From the NCBI GenBank assembly GCA_015522475.1, contig WAMF01000018.1, forward strand, positions 62,001 to 126,000: a DNA stretch of 64,000 nt. The letters are read 5' to 3'. The stretch is from Microcaldota archaeon (lineage in GTDB: Archaea; Micrarchaeota; Micrarchaeia; Anstonellales; J096). Every line of letters begins with the position of its first letter. Within the stretch, counting starts at the first letter, position 1. The translations under genes were made by a program, and so were the position numbers. Below are positions 40,077 to 49,623 of the stretch, piece by piece. The notes below the pieces were generated by a model. The model ran no database searches. It saw nothing but the letters and a program-made list of their open reading frames with translations, and was not told the origin of the DNA.

Positions 40077-40610
40077 TTATCTCTTGCCAAACTTCCCTTC
40101 ATAAAGTGACTTGGCCTTTGAAAGCGCTTTTAAGGCCTCCTCTTTTTCATACCATCCACCCACCACAACCGTCTTGCCTTCTAAATCCTTATAGTGCTTA
40201 AAGAAGTGGGCTATTTCGTCGAGGATGGGTGAAGGCACATCAATGAGAGAGCCTGTTTGCCTATAGCTTGGGTCGCCAGTAGGCACAAGCAGCAATTTAT
40301 CGTCGATGCCGTGCTCATCCTCCATATGAAGCATGCCAATGACCCTCGCCTCAAGCACACAGCCTGTAAACGTCGGATGTCTCACAAGCACCATTGCATC
40401 AAGTGGATCGTCGTCTTCATACCATGTGCGTGGCACAAAGCCATAATCTACGGGATAGAAAAAAGGACTAAATAGAACGCGGTCCAGCCTAAAGACACCC
40501 TCTTCATATTCATACTCATACTTATTTCGGCTGCCCTTAGGCACTTCTACAACAACATTAACTATGTCGGCGATACCGTTTGCTATATCGTGGAGATAAT
40601 TCAAGGCCAT
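40077..40610 (-). CDS. ppa: Inorganic pyrophosphatase (family I)
   Basis: VVEVPKGSRNKYEYE, FYPVDYGFVPRTWYEDDDPLDAMVLV. Confidence 0.94.
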   Translation of the reverse strand: MALNYLHDIANGIADIVNVVVEVPKGSRNKYEYEYEEGVFRLDRVLFSPFFYPVDYGFVPRTWYEDDDPLDAMVLVRHPTFTGCVLEARVIGMLHMEDEHGIDDKLLLVPTGDPSYRQTGSLIDVPSPILDEIAHFFKHYKDLEGKTVVVGGWYEKEEALKALSKAKSLYEGKFGKR

Positions 40611-40672
40611 GGAAAGAAGAGAAAAGAAACATTTAAAAGAACATCCACTCAAAAGTAACTAAAGATGGTAGA

Positions 40673-42007
40673 ATGAGGTATACATCTATTGCGCCATCTC
40701 GGGTAATCGAAAGAGAAAAACAAATGGGTCAAAAGCTAGCCTTTATTATACAGCAGGAACTGAAGAAAATAGGTGCCTTAGATGGTGACTTAGGAAGCGC
40801 TGGTAGAAGGAAGAGTGGATTGAGGAAAATAACTGTTTATCTATCACCCTACCACAAAACTGCTCAAATTTTAGGCCAACTTGAGGCGCTATCCCAAGCA
40901 ACGAGGCTAAAAATTGGTATAGAGGAACATGCAAAGTCAGACACTCTCATATACATCGAAAATAAAAGAAGCCAGCTAGGCAATATCGCCCTTCTAATAA
41001 ATCGCTATGGAGACATTGCGAAGGAAATATACAACGCCGGCAGTCCTGCCAAAGATACGCCTCCAGATATAAGTCCCTGCAACGATAGAGAGGATGGGTT
41101 TGCTCTTTTCAGAATTTCAAATGAGCATATGGGTACTGAAGATGATTACAGAGGTATAGAGATAAGCGCAAAGTTGGTGGATAGAAAGGAGGTTATGTTT
41201 GTAAAGGACAAGAACATAAAAGCGCTAGTCAGAAAAGGCCATAAAGAAAACCTCGACGAAGTTTTTGCATACCGCTTTCCACCCTACATTGTGCTAGCGG
41301 TCGTGGATGGCATAAGCCTCGTCGAAATTGGGCCAGAAGTTATGAGCTGGGAAAAGAAGGTTACTAGAATGGAAGCTTTCAGGGACGTCATAAAAGACAA
41401 TTCAGCTTACCTCGAAGAAGCGCTCGAAAATCCCACCGCTTATATTAAGTGTCTGATTCAGGACCTAAAAACGCGAATTGAAGCCATGGAACATATCGTA
41501 GAATGGGAAGAGGAAGGAGGTGTGCCTGCCGCTATAGTGCTAGCAATCATAAACCAAGAGAAGGAAAAAGGTCAGCTCTATTGGATGAGTGACGGCACGG
41601 CTATCTTGAGGAGATATGGATGTGCCTATTCGTTGATAATCAAAAGAGGAAAGAGCTCTGTAGAAGATGCATTTATAGCAAAGAAGCTCCGCCATAATTC
41701 ACGGGTAATCATACCCTTCAAGTCAGAGGATATATTGAACTTGGAAGGGGTTCCCCCTGTTGAATTCAGTATACATAAAGGAGACACTCTTTACCTCACA
41801 TCAGATGGCATCGCAAGCCTATGGGATGAACTTTACAAAGACAGCAAACAGATGAATAACCAGTCATTAATTGTGCTACTTGACAAGATCATGGATATAA
41901 AAGGCAGAATTAAACTATCGGATAGGACTGGAGATGAAAGGGAAAGCCTAAGTGGACAGGTAAAAGAGATCGACGATATAAGCATATTAAAGTATACAAA
42001 AGGATAA
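40673..42007 (+). CDS. PP2C-like protein phosphatase domain protein
   Basis: VLAVVDGISLVEIG, GVPAAIVLAIINQEKEKGQLYWMSDGTAILRRYG, IHKGDTLYLTSDGIASLWDEL, EIDDISILKY match the PP2C motif order. Confidence 0.6.
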   Translation: MRYTSIAPSRVIEREKQMGQKLAFIIQQELKKIGALDGDLGSAGRRKSGLRKITVYLSPYHKTAQILGQLEALSQATRLKIGIEEHAKSDTLIYIENKRSQLGNIALLINRYGDIAKEIYNAGSPAKDTPPDISPCNDREDGFALFRISNEHMGTEDDYRGIEISAKLVDRKEVMFVKDKNIKALVRKGHKENLDEVFAYRFPPYIVLAVVDGISLVEIGPEVMSWEKKVTRMEAFRDVIKDNSAYLEEALENPTAYIKCLIQDLKTRIEAMEHIVEWEEEGGVPAAIVLAIINQEKEKGQLYWMSDGTAILRRYGCAYSLIIKRGKSSVEDAFIAKKLRHNSRVIIPFKSEDILNLEGVPPVEFSIHKGDTLYLTSDGIASLWDELYKDSKQMNNQSLIVLLDKIMDIKGRIKLSDRTGDERESLSGQVKEIDDISILKYTKG

Positions 42008-42143
42008 GATAAAAGGGACTGAGAATTTAGAGATGATTTAGGCAGTCGCAAGTTTATAGGATATTAAGAGATATTAAGAATTAAAGGCCAGTAAGCCACA
42101 ACGTTTATAAACCTTGAGACAGAATAAAGGTTGGGTGTAAGCA

Positions 42144-42383
42144 ATGACAAAAAGGCTCTCTGAAATGTATGGTATGGATGTATTCACCGACAGTGGGAAG
42201 TTCCTAGGCACTGCTCAAGAGTTCCTCTTAGACGTAGAAAAAGGGGTTGTCTCAAGAATCTTGCTGGATAGAGTTCCAAGCTCAAAAGAGCAACTCAAGC
42301 AGATACTTAAAGAAAAGAGTGTCAAGTACGAAAACATAAAGTCTGTAGAGGATGTTATTGTCGTAAAACACCAGACAAGCTGA
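42144..42383 (+). CDS. PRC-barrel domain protein
   Basis: LSEMYGMDVFTDSGKFLGTAQEFLLDVEKGVVSRILLD. Confidence 0.8.
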   Translation: MTKRLSEMYGMDVFTDSGKFLGTAQEFLLDVEKGVVSRILLDRVPSSKEQLKQILKEKSVKYENIKSVEDVIVVKHQTS

Positions 42384-42514
42384 TTTTTAGCGACGTGGTA
42401 TAGGCTTTAGAGCTCTTAATTCATTTTCTCCTTTATTATTTTAATTTTAATACTTCATCTTGGCTATTACTTGCTGCTTAGCCATTTAGATCTTCTAACT
42501 CGATTTCTACTAAT

Positions 42515-43021
42515 TTAATCTTCTAGATTAACGCCCAACATCTCTAAAATATACCTACTTATTGCCCTTGCTTTTAGGCCAGATATAGCCACTATGCCTT
42601 GATTCCTCAGTCCGTAATAAATGAGATGATCAGCTTCAGCATAAGCCATAAAGGCCAAACCCGCAAGATCCTCTTCACCCTCTATAAAAAGCGCACCCCC
42701 TTCCTTCATGAGGTGCTTCGCCAAGGGCAGAAGAGCCGTATTAAAATGATGGGCTGGATTTGGCAATGTTTTAGCCTTTGGGTAAGCTGAACTTATAATT
42801 CCTTTTTTGGATGCCTCTATAGACTTCCTCTCATTCACAAAATCGTAAACAGCAACAAAGGGTTTAATGCCTGCTTTCAGCGTGGAGAGCACAACCGCAT
42901 CGCCCACTCCAACAAGCCGCTTAGATTTAGACAAGGAGAGAATGCTGTCCAAAGGACAGAGGCCTGAAAAAGGCTCTTTGAGTAGCTCCCTAATAGACGA
43001 CGGAACCTCTAGGATAGACAT
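42515..43021 (-). CDS. GTP-dependent dephospho-CoA kinase (DUF359 family)
   Basis: VGVGDAVVLSTLKAGIKPFVAVYDFVNERKSI, IEGEEDLAGLAFMAYAEADHLIYYGLRNQGIVAI. Confidence 0.82.
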   Translation of the reverse strand: MSILEVPSSIRELLKEPFSGLCPLDSILSLSKSKRLVGVGDAVVLSTLKAGIKPFVAVYDFVNERKSIEASKKGIISSAYPKAKTLPNPAHHFNTALLPLAKHLMKEGGALFIEGEEDLAGLAFMAYAEADHLIYYGLRNQGIVAISGLKARAISRYILEMLGVNLED

Positions 43022-43158
43022 TGTATCATCTTTTCCTACGTATGTTTACTTTCTGCTGACTTTTACTTCCTCATGAGAAGTCACTCCGCTTCCTGCCTCG
43101 CCATTAAAACCGCCATACAAACGCCTATTCTATTTTATAGCCTTACCGCTTTTTCCAC

Positions 43159-43548
43159 TCAATCTCTCGAGAGATCTATGAGAGAGCCAAGAGCAACGAT
43201 AACTGCCATGGAACCAAAGAAGAGCACAAGAGAATTGAAGAGCATTGTGAACAGCGTTATAACAAAGGGTGGCAGGGTAAAGTTTATGAGAAGATCTCTC
43301 AAGGCCACTGACGAAATAATAAGCGCAACTATGGAAACGAGGAAACGAACAATCTCATCCACGTCGATGTTAAGGAAACCCACAATAAGGCCCAATAGTA
43401 CAAGAAGATAACCTATTATCTCATTCGGGAAGAACATATTTATAAGGACAAGAAGCATGCCCAACCAAAAAGATACTATACCAGTTATACTTAATACTTC
43501 CTCTGTCTTCATAGTCTCACCAAACATCAACAAGTGCCACCTCCTCAT
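43159..43548 (-). CDS. Small multi-TM membrane protein
   Basis: 129 aa ORF, about four hydrophobic helices. Confidence 0.65.
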   Translation of the reverse strand: MRRWHLLMFGETMKTEEVLSITGIVSFWLGMLLVLINMFFPNEIIGYLLVLLGLIVGFLNIDVDEIVRFLVSIVALIISSVALRDLLINFTLPPFVITLFTMLFNSLVLFFGSMAVIVALGSLIDLSRD

Positions 43549-43738
43549 GAAAAGAAAAGATTAAAAATAAAGGGGTTGCCCATTAAAACACGTTTTCGTA
43601 ACAACAAATCCCTACGAGCTTGGCCCGCTCAATTAGCATCACAACTGAGCTTAGAATACAAATACACTAAATGTTATCTCTATCCCACGACTAATCTAGC
43701 ACTTATTAAATTCTGCTTCTGCTTGTCAAAAACTCCAA

Positions 43739-43969
43739 TTACTCCATGTATACATAGACGATGGAGTCGCCGCGGATGAGCATCTTAGAGATTTGAGCAT
43801 CTGAGAAGCTACCATCATCCTTCCTTTCCTTTACGCTAAACAATTCTAAGTTCATGTGTATATCGTAGGAAATAAGCTTCCCCTTGAACACCTTGTTGCC
43901 CTTTATGGCAAGCACTACCTCTTTATTCAACATCTCATTCAAGAGATCAAATGGCCGTTTGTCTGGCAT
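43739..43969 (-). CDS. Sm-like (Lsm) RNA-binding protein
   Basis: PFDLLNEMLNKEVVLAIKGNKVFKGKLISYDIHMNLEL ... LIRGDSIVYV Sm1/Sm2 motifs. Confidence 0.92.
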   Translation of the reverse strand: MPDKRPFDLLNEMLNKEVVLAIKGNKVFKGKLISYDIHMNLELFSVKERKDDGSFSDAQISKMLIRGDSIVYVYME

Positions 43970-44280
43970 GTTTTCACCTTCTATATTTTATTGCTTTTTT
44001 ATTATTTCTTTCCTCTCCTTCCCTTCTTATTATCTTCCCCTCGCCTTATTTTTTCACACTTCTTATTTTTACATGCTTATTTTTTACTTTCCATCCACTT
44101 TCTTTTTAACCTATCTACTTCTTTTTTATTTTCATATTTTCGCATCATCGAGTTAGTAGGTTATATAGAGGTCGTATAGAGTTGATATTTCATCACGTCC
44201 TTATCGTCCTTATTGCGCACTTTTGCCTGTTTTTGCTGCGAGCACTCTTCAGCTTTCGTCTTTCGCTTTCGTCTTTCCAT

Positions 44281-44598
44281 TTACCCTTTCTTTTCTCCTT
44301 CACCCTCCTTGCCACCTTCTTTTATTAAGCCCTCCCGCTTGAGAACATATTCTGGCTCGACTCTCTTTAAGGTATCTGGATTTGTGTAAGCAAAGACAGT
44401 TACACGGACAGTCTTCTTGCCTGTGAGTTGTTCTGCCTTCTTTATTACCGTAAGCTCTGGTTGAGAGCCAAGCTTTGCTACGACTGCTGCTTTAAGCTCT
44501 TCTCTCTTCGGTGTGGCGCCACTAAAGCTTACTTCCAACAACAATTCCTTCCTTTCCAAAGGAAGGTTCTCTTTTTTTGTGAGAATTTCTACGTTCAT
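44281..44598 (-). CDS. rps24e: 30S ribosomal protein eS24
   Basis: NPLxRKE-type start (NLPLERKELLLEVSFSGATPKREELKAAVVAKLG), VFAYTNPDTLKRVEPEYVLKR. Confidence 0.92.
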   Translation of the reverse strand: MNVEILTKKENLPLERKELLLEVSFSGATPKREELKAAVVAKLGSQPELTVIKKAEQLTGKKTVRVTVFAYTNPDTLKRVEPEYVLKREGLIKEGGKEGEGEKKG

Positions 44599-44670
44599 AC
44601 ATTCACCTCATGCCATGATGTTACGATGCCAGGATATCTCACGATGTTTTGCTTCCTCGCGTTCAGTCAG

Positions 44671-45075
44671 TTACTCCTTAAACACACGGAGAATTGCTCT
44701 TCGGCCCATGGCTTCCATGACTTCTACTTCTTTGCCTTCAGAAACTTGTCCCTTGAATTCATCTGGAATCACGACGTCGTATGTCTCATATGTATCCTTG
44801 TCCATGACTTGAGCAACGTTGCCTTCAACACTTATAACTTGTGCTGTGCTCTTCTTTATTACAGGCACCTCGACTGCGCCGTCGCTGGGAGTAAGCAACG
44901 TTTTCTTTTGGCCGTCGAAGATACCTATGGCAACTATACGCATCTTAGCCGCCCCATGTTTTCCGGGCTTGCTCATATCTATAGAGACAACCTTACAGGG
45001 CACATCATCTATGACTACAAAACGCCCGACCTTTAACTTTTTTGCTTCCGTCTTGATTGTTTCACCTTCACTCAT
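44671..45075 (-). CDS. Translation initiation factor aIF5A
   Basis: LKVGRFVVIDDVPCKVVSIDMSKPGKHGAAKMRIVAIGIFDG with hypusination loop. Confidence 0.95.
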   Translation of the reverse strand: MSEGETIKTEAKKLKVGRFVVIDDVPCKVVSIDMSKPGKHGAAKMRIVAIGIFDGQKKTLLTPSDGAVEVPVIKKSTAQVISVEGNVAQVMDKDTYETYDVVIPDEFKGQVSEGKEVEVMEAMGRRAILRVFKE

Positions 45076-45092
45076 CCTTTCACCTCATCGCC

Positions 45093-45632
45093 TCAGGCCC
45101 TTTTTGCAGGCTTGTTTCTTTTCCTGTTTCTCAGGCCTCTGGCTTTTTTGCCAGCAGAGGTCAAGCCTCTAAAGGCTCGGCCCTTTCGTGAAGCCGCTTG
45201 TTGAATATGCTTTGGCACATTGGGATTAGCCCTCTCTGCTAGAATCACTTCATAAAACTTGTAATTGCCTGTCTCACCGACATAATAGGAATTTATGACT
45301 TCCATGTTTGTGTACTTCTTAGCTGCTCTCTGTTCGGCCATGGCTTGATGGTTCAAACCCGGCTGAATGTAGCGATAGTTATGTCTTGGATGCCTTCCGC
45401 CTTTTGGACTGCGTCTCTTGCGGAGGCCTTTCTTAACGCGCGCTCTAACGATGACGATGCCTTTAACTGCTTTGTAACCTAGAGATCTCGCCCTTATAAC
45501 ATTCGTAGGCTTTTCCACGCGCACAACGGGCGGCTCCTTACTCCACTGAGCTAGGCGCTCCCTGAAATACTGGGGCCTTTCCTTGTAGACCTCTTGAATA
45601 GACTTTTTAATATGCTTGTATGCTCCCATCAT
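45093..45632 (-). CDS. rpl15e: 50S ribosomal protein eL15
   Basis: MGAYKHIKKSIQEVYKERPQYFRERLAQWSKEPPVVRVEKPTNVIRARSLGYKAVKG. Confidence 0.95.
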   Translation of the reverse strand: MMGAYKHIKKSIQEVYKERPQYFRERLAQWSKEPPVVRVEKPTNVIRARSLGYKAVKGIVIVRARVKKGLRKRRSPKGGRHPRHNYRYIQPGLNHQAMAEQRAAKKYTNMEVINSYYVGETGNYKFYEVILAERANPNVPKHIQQAASRKGRAFRGLTSAGKKARGLRNRKRNKPAKRA

Positions 45633-45719
45633 TACACCTCATAAACATAAATTTCACAAAAATCTCACAAATCCTTCGTCTTTGCACGTACACAACACAC
45701 TCAACACAGCCATATAGTT

Positions 45720-46115
45720 CTATTGTTCTTGCCCGCTTTTTTCGTCCTCGCAGGGCCTCCCTTCTTCTACCTCAGCTTGGCTCTGGGTTTCTTGCTGCGC
45801 TTCTTGCGCCAAAAGAATTGCTTCTGCCACATCCCCCTTTGCTTTCTTAAGAAAGTCCTCTGCAAGCTCGCGGGATATATGAGCTTCTTGACTAACAAGC
45901 TCTATATCATCCGAATTATACGATAACTCTTCTATATGTGAAGCGCTGATTTGAAACACCTTCTTACCCTGCATGTTCATCTCAACTACGTCGACGCCTT
46001 TGAGTAAGAGGTCTCCAGCGCTGCCCTTTATTATAACTTCATCTGCATCTATACGCCTGGCCTTTATGCCCAGCTGTTTTAGCATGCGCTCCATACTTGC
46101 AGGGTCCAACATCAT
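45720..46115 (-). CDS. nac: Nascent polypeptide-associated complex protein (NAC)
   Basis: MERMLKQLGIKARRIDADEVIIKG..., C-terminal UBA-like region. Confidence 0.9.
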   Translation of the reverse strand: MMLDPASMERMLKQLGIKARRIDADEVIIKGSAGDLLLKGVDVVEMNMQGKKVFQISASHIEELSYNSDDIELVSQEAHISRELAEDFLKKAKGDVAEAILLAQEAQQETQSQAEVEEGRPCEDEKSGQEQ

Positions 46116-46771
46116 GCTGAGGCCTCCTCCTGTTTATCCACTTTTGCTTCTGAGCTTTCTGAACTTCCTTCACCTCTGGCAGCTTCGAGCTCAGTCTTCT
46201 TTATGAGTAAGTGGCTAATGGGGGTTATCTTATTCAACTCCTTGGCAATATCTGTTGCAAAGCTACCGTCGAGAATCTTCTTCATCAAATCGTAATAGTT
46301 GTATTTGGCTGCCCTCGCTTTTATCTCATCTTGGAGTGTCTTTCTCACATTCTTCTTCATTATGGCAGAGACTTTGCGGAACGTGACTACGACGGGTTTA
46401 ACCCACACAACTTTCCCATCCTTCGTCGTCACTTTGAAAGAATCGTGAAGTACACTCCTTCTTCGCCTAGCTATAGAGCGTAAGTAGCTGAAAGCTGTTG
46501 TGTGGCCTACGAGCTCGGTCATCACACGGTCTTCACCCACGTCGACAACACGAAGCTTCAACGTTATGTAATAACCCAAAGAGCCAACATCCCTTCCATA
46601 AAGGTCGACATAAGAAAGAGATATAACACGATTAAAAAGATTATCGGGGTTCGAAGATATGATTTCGCCAACGTCCTTGCCTCCCAACTCCTTGGGAGCC
46701 ATGACTTTATACGTACGCTTCAACTTCCACTTGTCTACTACTTTTTTAGCAGATTTTTTTCTTGATGCCAT
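46112..46771 (-). CDS. rps3ae: 30S ribosomal protein eS1
   Basis: DKWKLKRTYKVMAPKELGGKDVGEIISSNPDNLFNRVI. Confidence 0.93.
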   Translation of the reverse strand: MASRKKSAKKVVDKWKLKRTYKVMAPKELGGKDVGEIISSNPDNLFNRVISLSYVDLYGRDVGSLGYYITLKLRVVDVGEDRVMTELVGHTTAFSYLRSIARRRRSVLHDSFKVTTKDGKVVWVKPVVVTFRKVSAIMKKNVRKTLQDEIKARAAKYNYYDLMKKILDGSFATDIAKELNKITPISHLLIKKTELEAARGEGSSESSEAKVDKQEEASA

Positions 46772-46908
46772 AATTTCCCTCCATCTTCTCAATTCTCTCA
46801 TTTTATTTTATATTTTATTACCTTATTCATTCCTACTCATTCGATTACTTGATCTCTTTCACTCATCTCATTAAGCATGGGCGTGCATAGCTCTATAGTC
46901 AGCTCTCA

Positions 46909-47367
46909 TTACCTCACAAGGGCTTCTGCCTTCTCGACGCTGTATTTCCAGTCCTTCGGAATCAAGCCTTTCTTCTTGTAGTACGTCGCTAGCCTATGTA
47001 TCTTCGAGAGGACATGCTCATATTTAACCTTGTTGTGCACGTCCTTTTTAGCACGAGAGAGGTGATGAGCCATAGCTACAGCTTTCTTTAGAAGATTGAG
47101 AAGGTCCTCCGGAAAAGCAGAGTAAAGCTTCTCCTCCCTCAGGAACTTGACAATAGTTGTGCCCGTTAAACCTTTAAATGACGGCACACCGTATTGATCT
47201 CTGAGGATCATACCTATTTCTGCCGTGCTGTGTCCTTGCCTCCAGAGTTTTCTGACGATGTCTCTGGCTTCGTCTGGAGACAACTCTGAGCTCGCTAACT
47301 TGCTATTCTTCCTATTCGGCCGCTTCGAGCCGCTCTTACCTTTCTTTTTTGAATGCAACTTTGCCAT
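46909..47367 (-). CDS. rps15: 30S ribosomal protein uS15
   Basis: ARDIVRKLWRQGHSTAEIGMILRDQYGVPSFKGLTGTTIVKFL. Confidence 0.94.
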   Translation of the reverse strand: MAKLHSKKKGKSGSKRPNRKNSKLASSELSPDEARDIVRKLWRQGHSTAEIGMILRDQYGVPSFKGLTGTTIVKFLREEKLYSAFPEDLLNLLKKAVAMAHHLSRAKKDVHNKVKYEHVLSKIHRLATYYKKKGLIPKDWKYSVEKAEALVR

Positions 47368-47447
47368 GCTTTCCCCTCATATAGAGATTAAATGACCATT
47401 ACAACCATCGTTATCAGAACCTTTCACATCATTTGAATCATTACCGT

Positions 47448-48107
47448 CTAGCGTTCATTTTTTGTTTCCACGTCAGAAGGGCTTGTTAGCTCCTCCAAAA
47501 ATCCCTTGAATGCGTTCAAGGCCTTATATCTATGGGACAGTTTTCTTTTTAAATGTTTATCTTCGGCAAAAGTTTTATCGTAGCCTTCTGGTATAAAAAT
47601 GGGGTCGTACCCAAAGCCTTCTCTACCTCTTTTCTCGTCGCTGATCCTTCCTTTAACTATACCCTCAAATAGCTGCACGTGGCTCCCATCGTGCGTAAAC
47701 GCGATTATTGCCTTAAAATGAGCTCTTCTCTCTTCGCCCTCGAAGCCGCTCATAAGCTTTAGAACGCCGTCGAGGCCCAACGTCTTATAGACCCACGAAG
47801 AGTATTGAGCAGGAAACCCCTTGTAAGCGTCGATGAAAAGGCCGGAGTCCTCTACGAATAGGGGCTTTTTAACAAGGGCGAAAGCTTCTCTCGCCTTTTC
47901 TTTGGCAACCTCTTCAAGACGAGCGCGTGGCTCGCTCAATTCAGCTTCAAAAAAGCGTAACCTTATAGAGGGTAAAGCAGATGCCAAAAATGCTTGCACC
48001 TCTTCGAATTTATGCTTGTTTGAGCTTACGAAGTAGAGCTCGCCGCCTAAACTGGAAGAAAGATGAAGAGAACGCGTTGCTTTTGTCGACACAATTCCAC
48101 CGCACAT
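47448..48107 (-). CDS. XTP/dITP pyrophosphatase (RdgB/HAM1)
   Basis: LYFVSSNKHKFEEVQAFL, FVEDSGLFIDAYKGFPAQYSSW, GREGFGYDPIFIPEGYDKTFAE. Confidence 0.93.
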   Translation of the reverse strand: MCGGIVSTKATRSLHLSSSLGGELYFVSSNKHKFEEVQAFLASALPSIRLRFFEAELSEPRARLEEVAKEKAREAFALVKKPLFVEDSGLFIDAYKGFPAQYSSWVYKTLGLDGVLKLMSGFEGEERRAHFKAIIAFTHDGSHVQLFEGIVKGRISDEKRGREGFGYDPIFIPEGYDKTFAEDKHLKRKLSHRYKALNAFKGFLEELTSPSDVETKNER

Positions 48108-48179
48108 AAAACCTTATGTGATACCTAAAGCTCACCTAGAACCCACTCAGCAATCCCATTAATCGTTCATGCCACGCGC

Positions 48180-48491
48180 TCAGATTACCTCTATAAGGCT
48201 CTCTTTATAACCCATCTTAATGAGAAGCTCCTTTATCTTCTTTTTGTGGTCGCCCTGAAGGATAATTTTTTGATCCTTTATAGCGCCGCCGCAAGCAAGC
48301 TTCCGCTTAAGCTCCTTGAAGACATCTTTAAGCTCGCCCTTCTCTATACCCTCAACTACTGTGACGTATTTGTTAAATTTGGCCTTAGAAGTAGATACCT
48401 TTATACGCTGCGTAGCTTCCTCTCTCTTTATTGTGCCACAGACGCATAAGTCTTTAGGCAGGCCACATACAGGACAGATTTCTTCTACCAA
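48180..48491 (-). CDS. Translation initiation factor aIF1 (SUI1)
   Basis: VTVVEGIEKGELKDVFKELKRKLACGGAIKDQKIILQGDHKKKIKELLIKMGY. Confidence 0.94.
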   Translation of the reverse strand: MVEEICPVCGLPKDLCVCGTIKREEATQRIKVSTSKAKFNKYVTVVEGIEKGELKDVFKELKRKLACGGAIKDQKIILQGDHKKKIKELLIKMGYKESLIEVI

Positions 48492-48554
48492 CTTTTACAC
48501 ACCACCGCAATGCTTATTTAATCTTTAATGGGACAAGTTTTTAAGCCTTTTTGG

Positions 48555-48812
48555 TTAAGCCTTCTTGGTTTGAGCTGGTTTCCCTTTTTTGCTCTTTTTG
48601 ACTTTAGCTTTACCGCTGCCAACACCATCGTGCTCATTTTTGGCCTTTTTCTCGCGCATGATGGTATAAAGCCTTGCTATATTCTTCTTTATGACTTTAG
48701 CTTTGGCCTTCTCAGTATCGGGCAGAGAAAGTAATGTTTTCTTGTATTCGTCGAGTTTCTTCATAAGCTCATCGTGAGAAAGACTCCTTAACTCTTCAAG
48801 TTTCTTCTTCAT
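48555..48812 (-). CDS. rpl29: 50S ribosomal protein uL29 with basic tail
   Basis: LRSLSHDELMKKLDEYKKTLLSL...KVIKKNIARLYTIMREKKAK. Confidence 0.9.
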   Translation of the reverse strand: MKKKLEELRSLSHDELMKKLDEYKKTLLSLPDTEKAKAKVIKKNIARLYTIMREKKAKNEHDGVGSGKAKVKKSKKGKPAQTKKA

Positions 48813-48825
48813 GCTTCCGCCTCCA

Positions 48826-49593
48826 TCATGCCTTTTTCACTGAGTCCTTTTTTACAGGCTCTTTGACCCCTTTTTCTGTCTGCTCCTTCCTTCTTGCACC
48901 TGTTGCCTTTGCCTTCTTCAAAGCTGCGGCTCCACTTGCTCCGCTCGTCCCTTCTTCTTCATCTGCATTCTCTATTTCTTCAGCCTCTTTTTCGAAGAGC
49001 TCGGGCTTCACCAGCCTTAGAAGGTCTTTTGTTGCTATTCTGACAGTTATGCCTATGATTCCTGGCTTTGTGACTGCTGCATAGTGATATTCCTTGACAA
49101 ACCTCGACGGGTCTCCAGCCTTAGGCACAAACCCACTCACAACTTTTATGGAACGGGCCTTCGATCCCTTTGAGCCGAGCTTGCCTGCTGCTATAAGCTC
49201 AACGCCCATAGCTCCAGCAGACATGATGTGCTTCATAAGCCTATAAAGGATGCCTTTGACAGAGCCGCCTCGTTCTATGCTTAGTGCCGCTTTTTTGGCT
49301 ACGATTCTTGGCTCGAGATAGGGGTTCTTAACTTCAACGACGTTTATGCGCGGGTTCTCTATGCCAAAGTCTTTTTTAAGAACTGAGAGAATGTGCTGAA
49401 TCTTTCTGCTCCTTCTGCTGACGAGCCTTCTTGGATCAAGCATCTCGATTGTTATGCGCGTCTCGATGGGCGATTTCTGGATGTGGAGGTCAGCAATCCA
49501 TATGTGCTCAAGCTCTTTTTCCAAGAAATCCATTATGAGCGCCTTCTTTACTTCGTCTTCTATAAACTTACGCCTTACACTTTCCATAACCAT
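48826..49593 (-). CDS. rps3: 30S ribosomal protein uS3 with charged tail
   Basis: SVRRKFIEDEVKKALIMDFLEKELEHIWIADLHIQKSPIETRITIEMLDPRRLVSRR. Confidence 0.94.
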   Translation of the reverse strand: MVMESVRRKFIEDEVKKALIMDFLEKELEHIWIADLHIQKSPIETRITIEMLDPRRLVSRRSRKIQHILSVLKKDFGIENPRINVVEVKNPYLEPRIVAKKAALSIERGGSVKGILYRLMKHIMSAGAMGVELIAAGKLGSKGSKARSIKVVSGFVPKAGDPSRFVKEYHYAAVTKPGIIGITVRIATKDLLRLVKPELFEKEAEEIENADEEEGTSGASGAAALKKAKATGARRKEQTEKGVKEPVKKDSVKKA

Positions 49594-49623
49594 GTTTTCA
49601 TCCTCCTATTCATCCTCCTACCA

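Noticed and set aside
43856-44179. Plus-strand Phe/Leu-rich ORFs
   Set aside because: T-rich intergenic region upstream of Lsm; low complexity, no domain.
44428-45036. 202-aa plus-strand ORF
   Set aside because: Antisense to eS24 and aIF5A, both clearly real.
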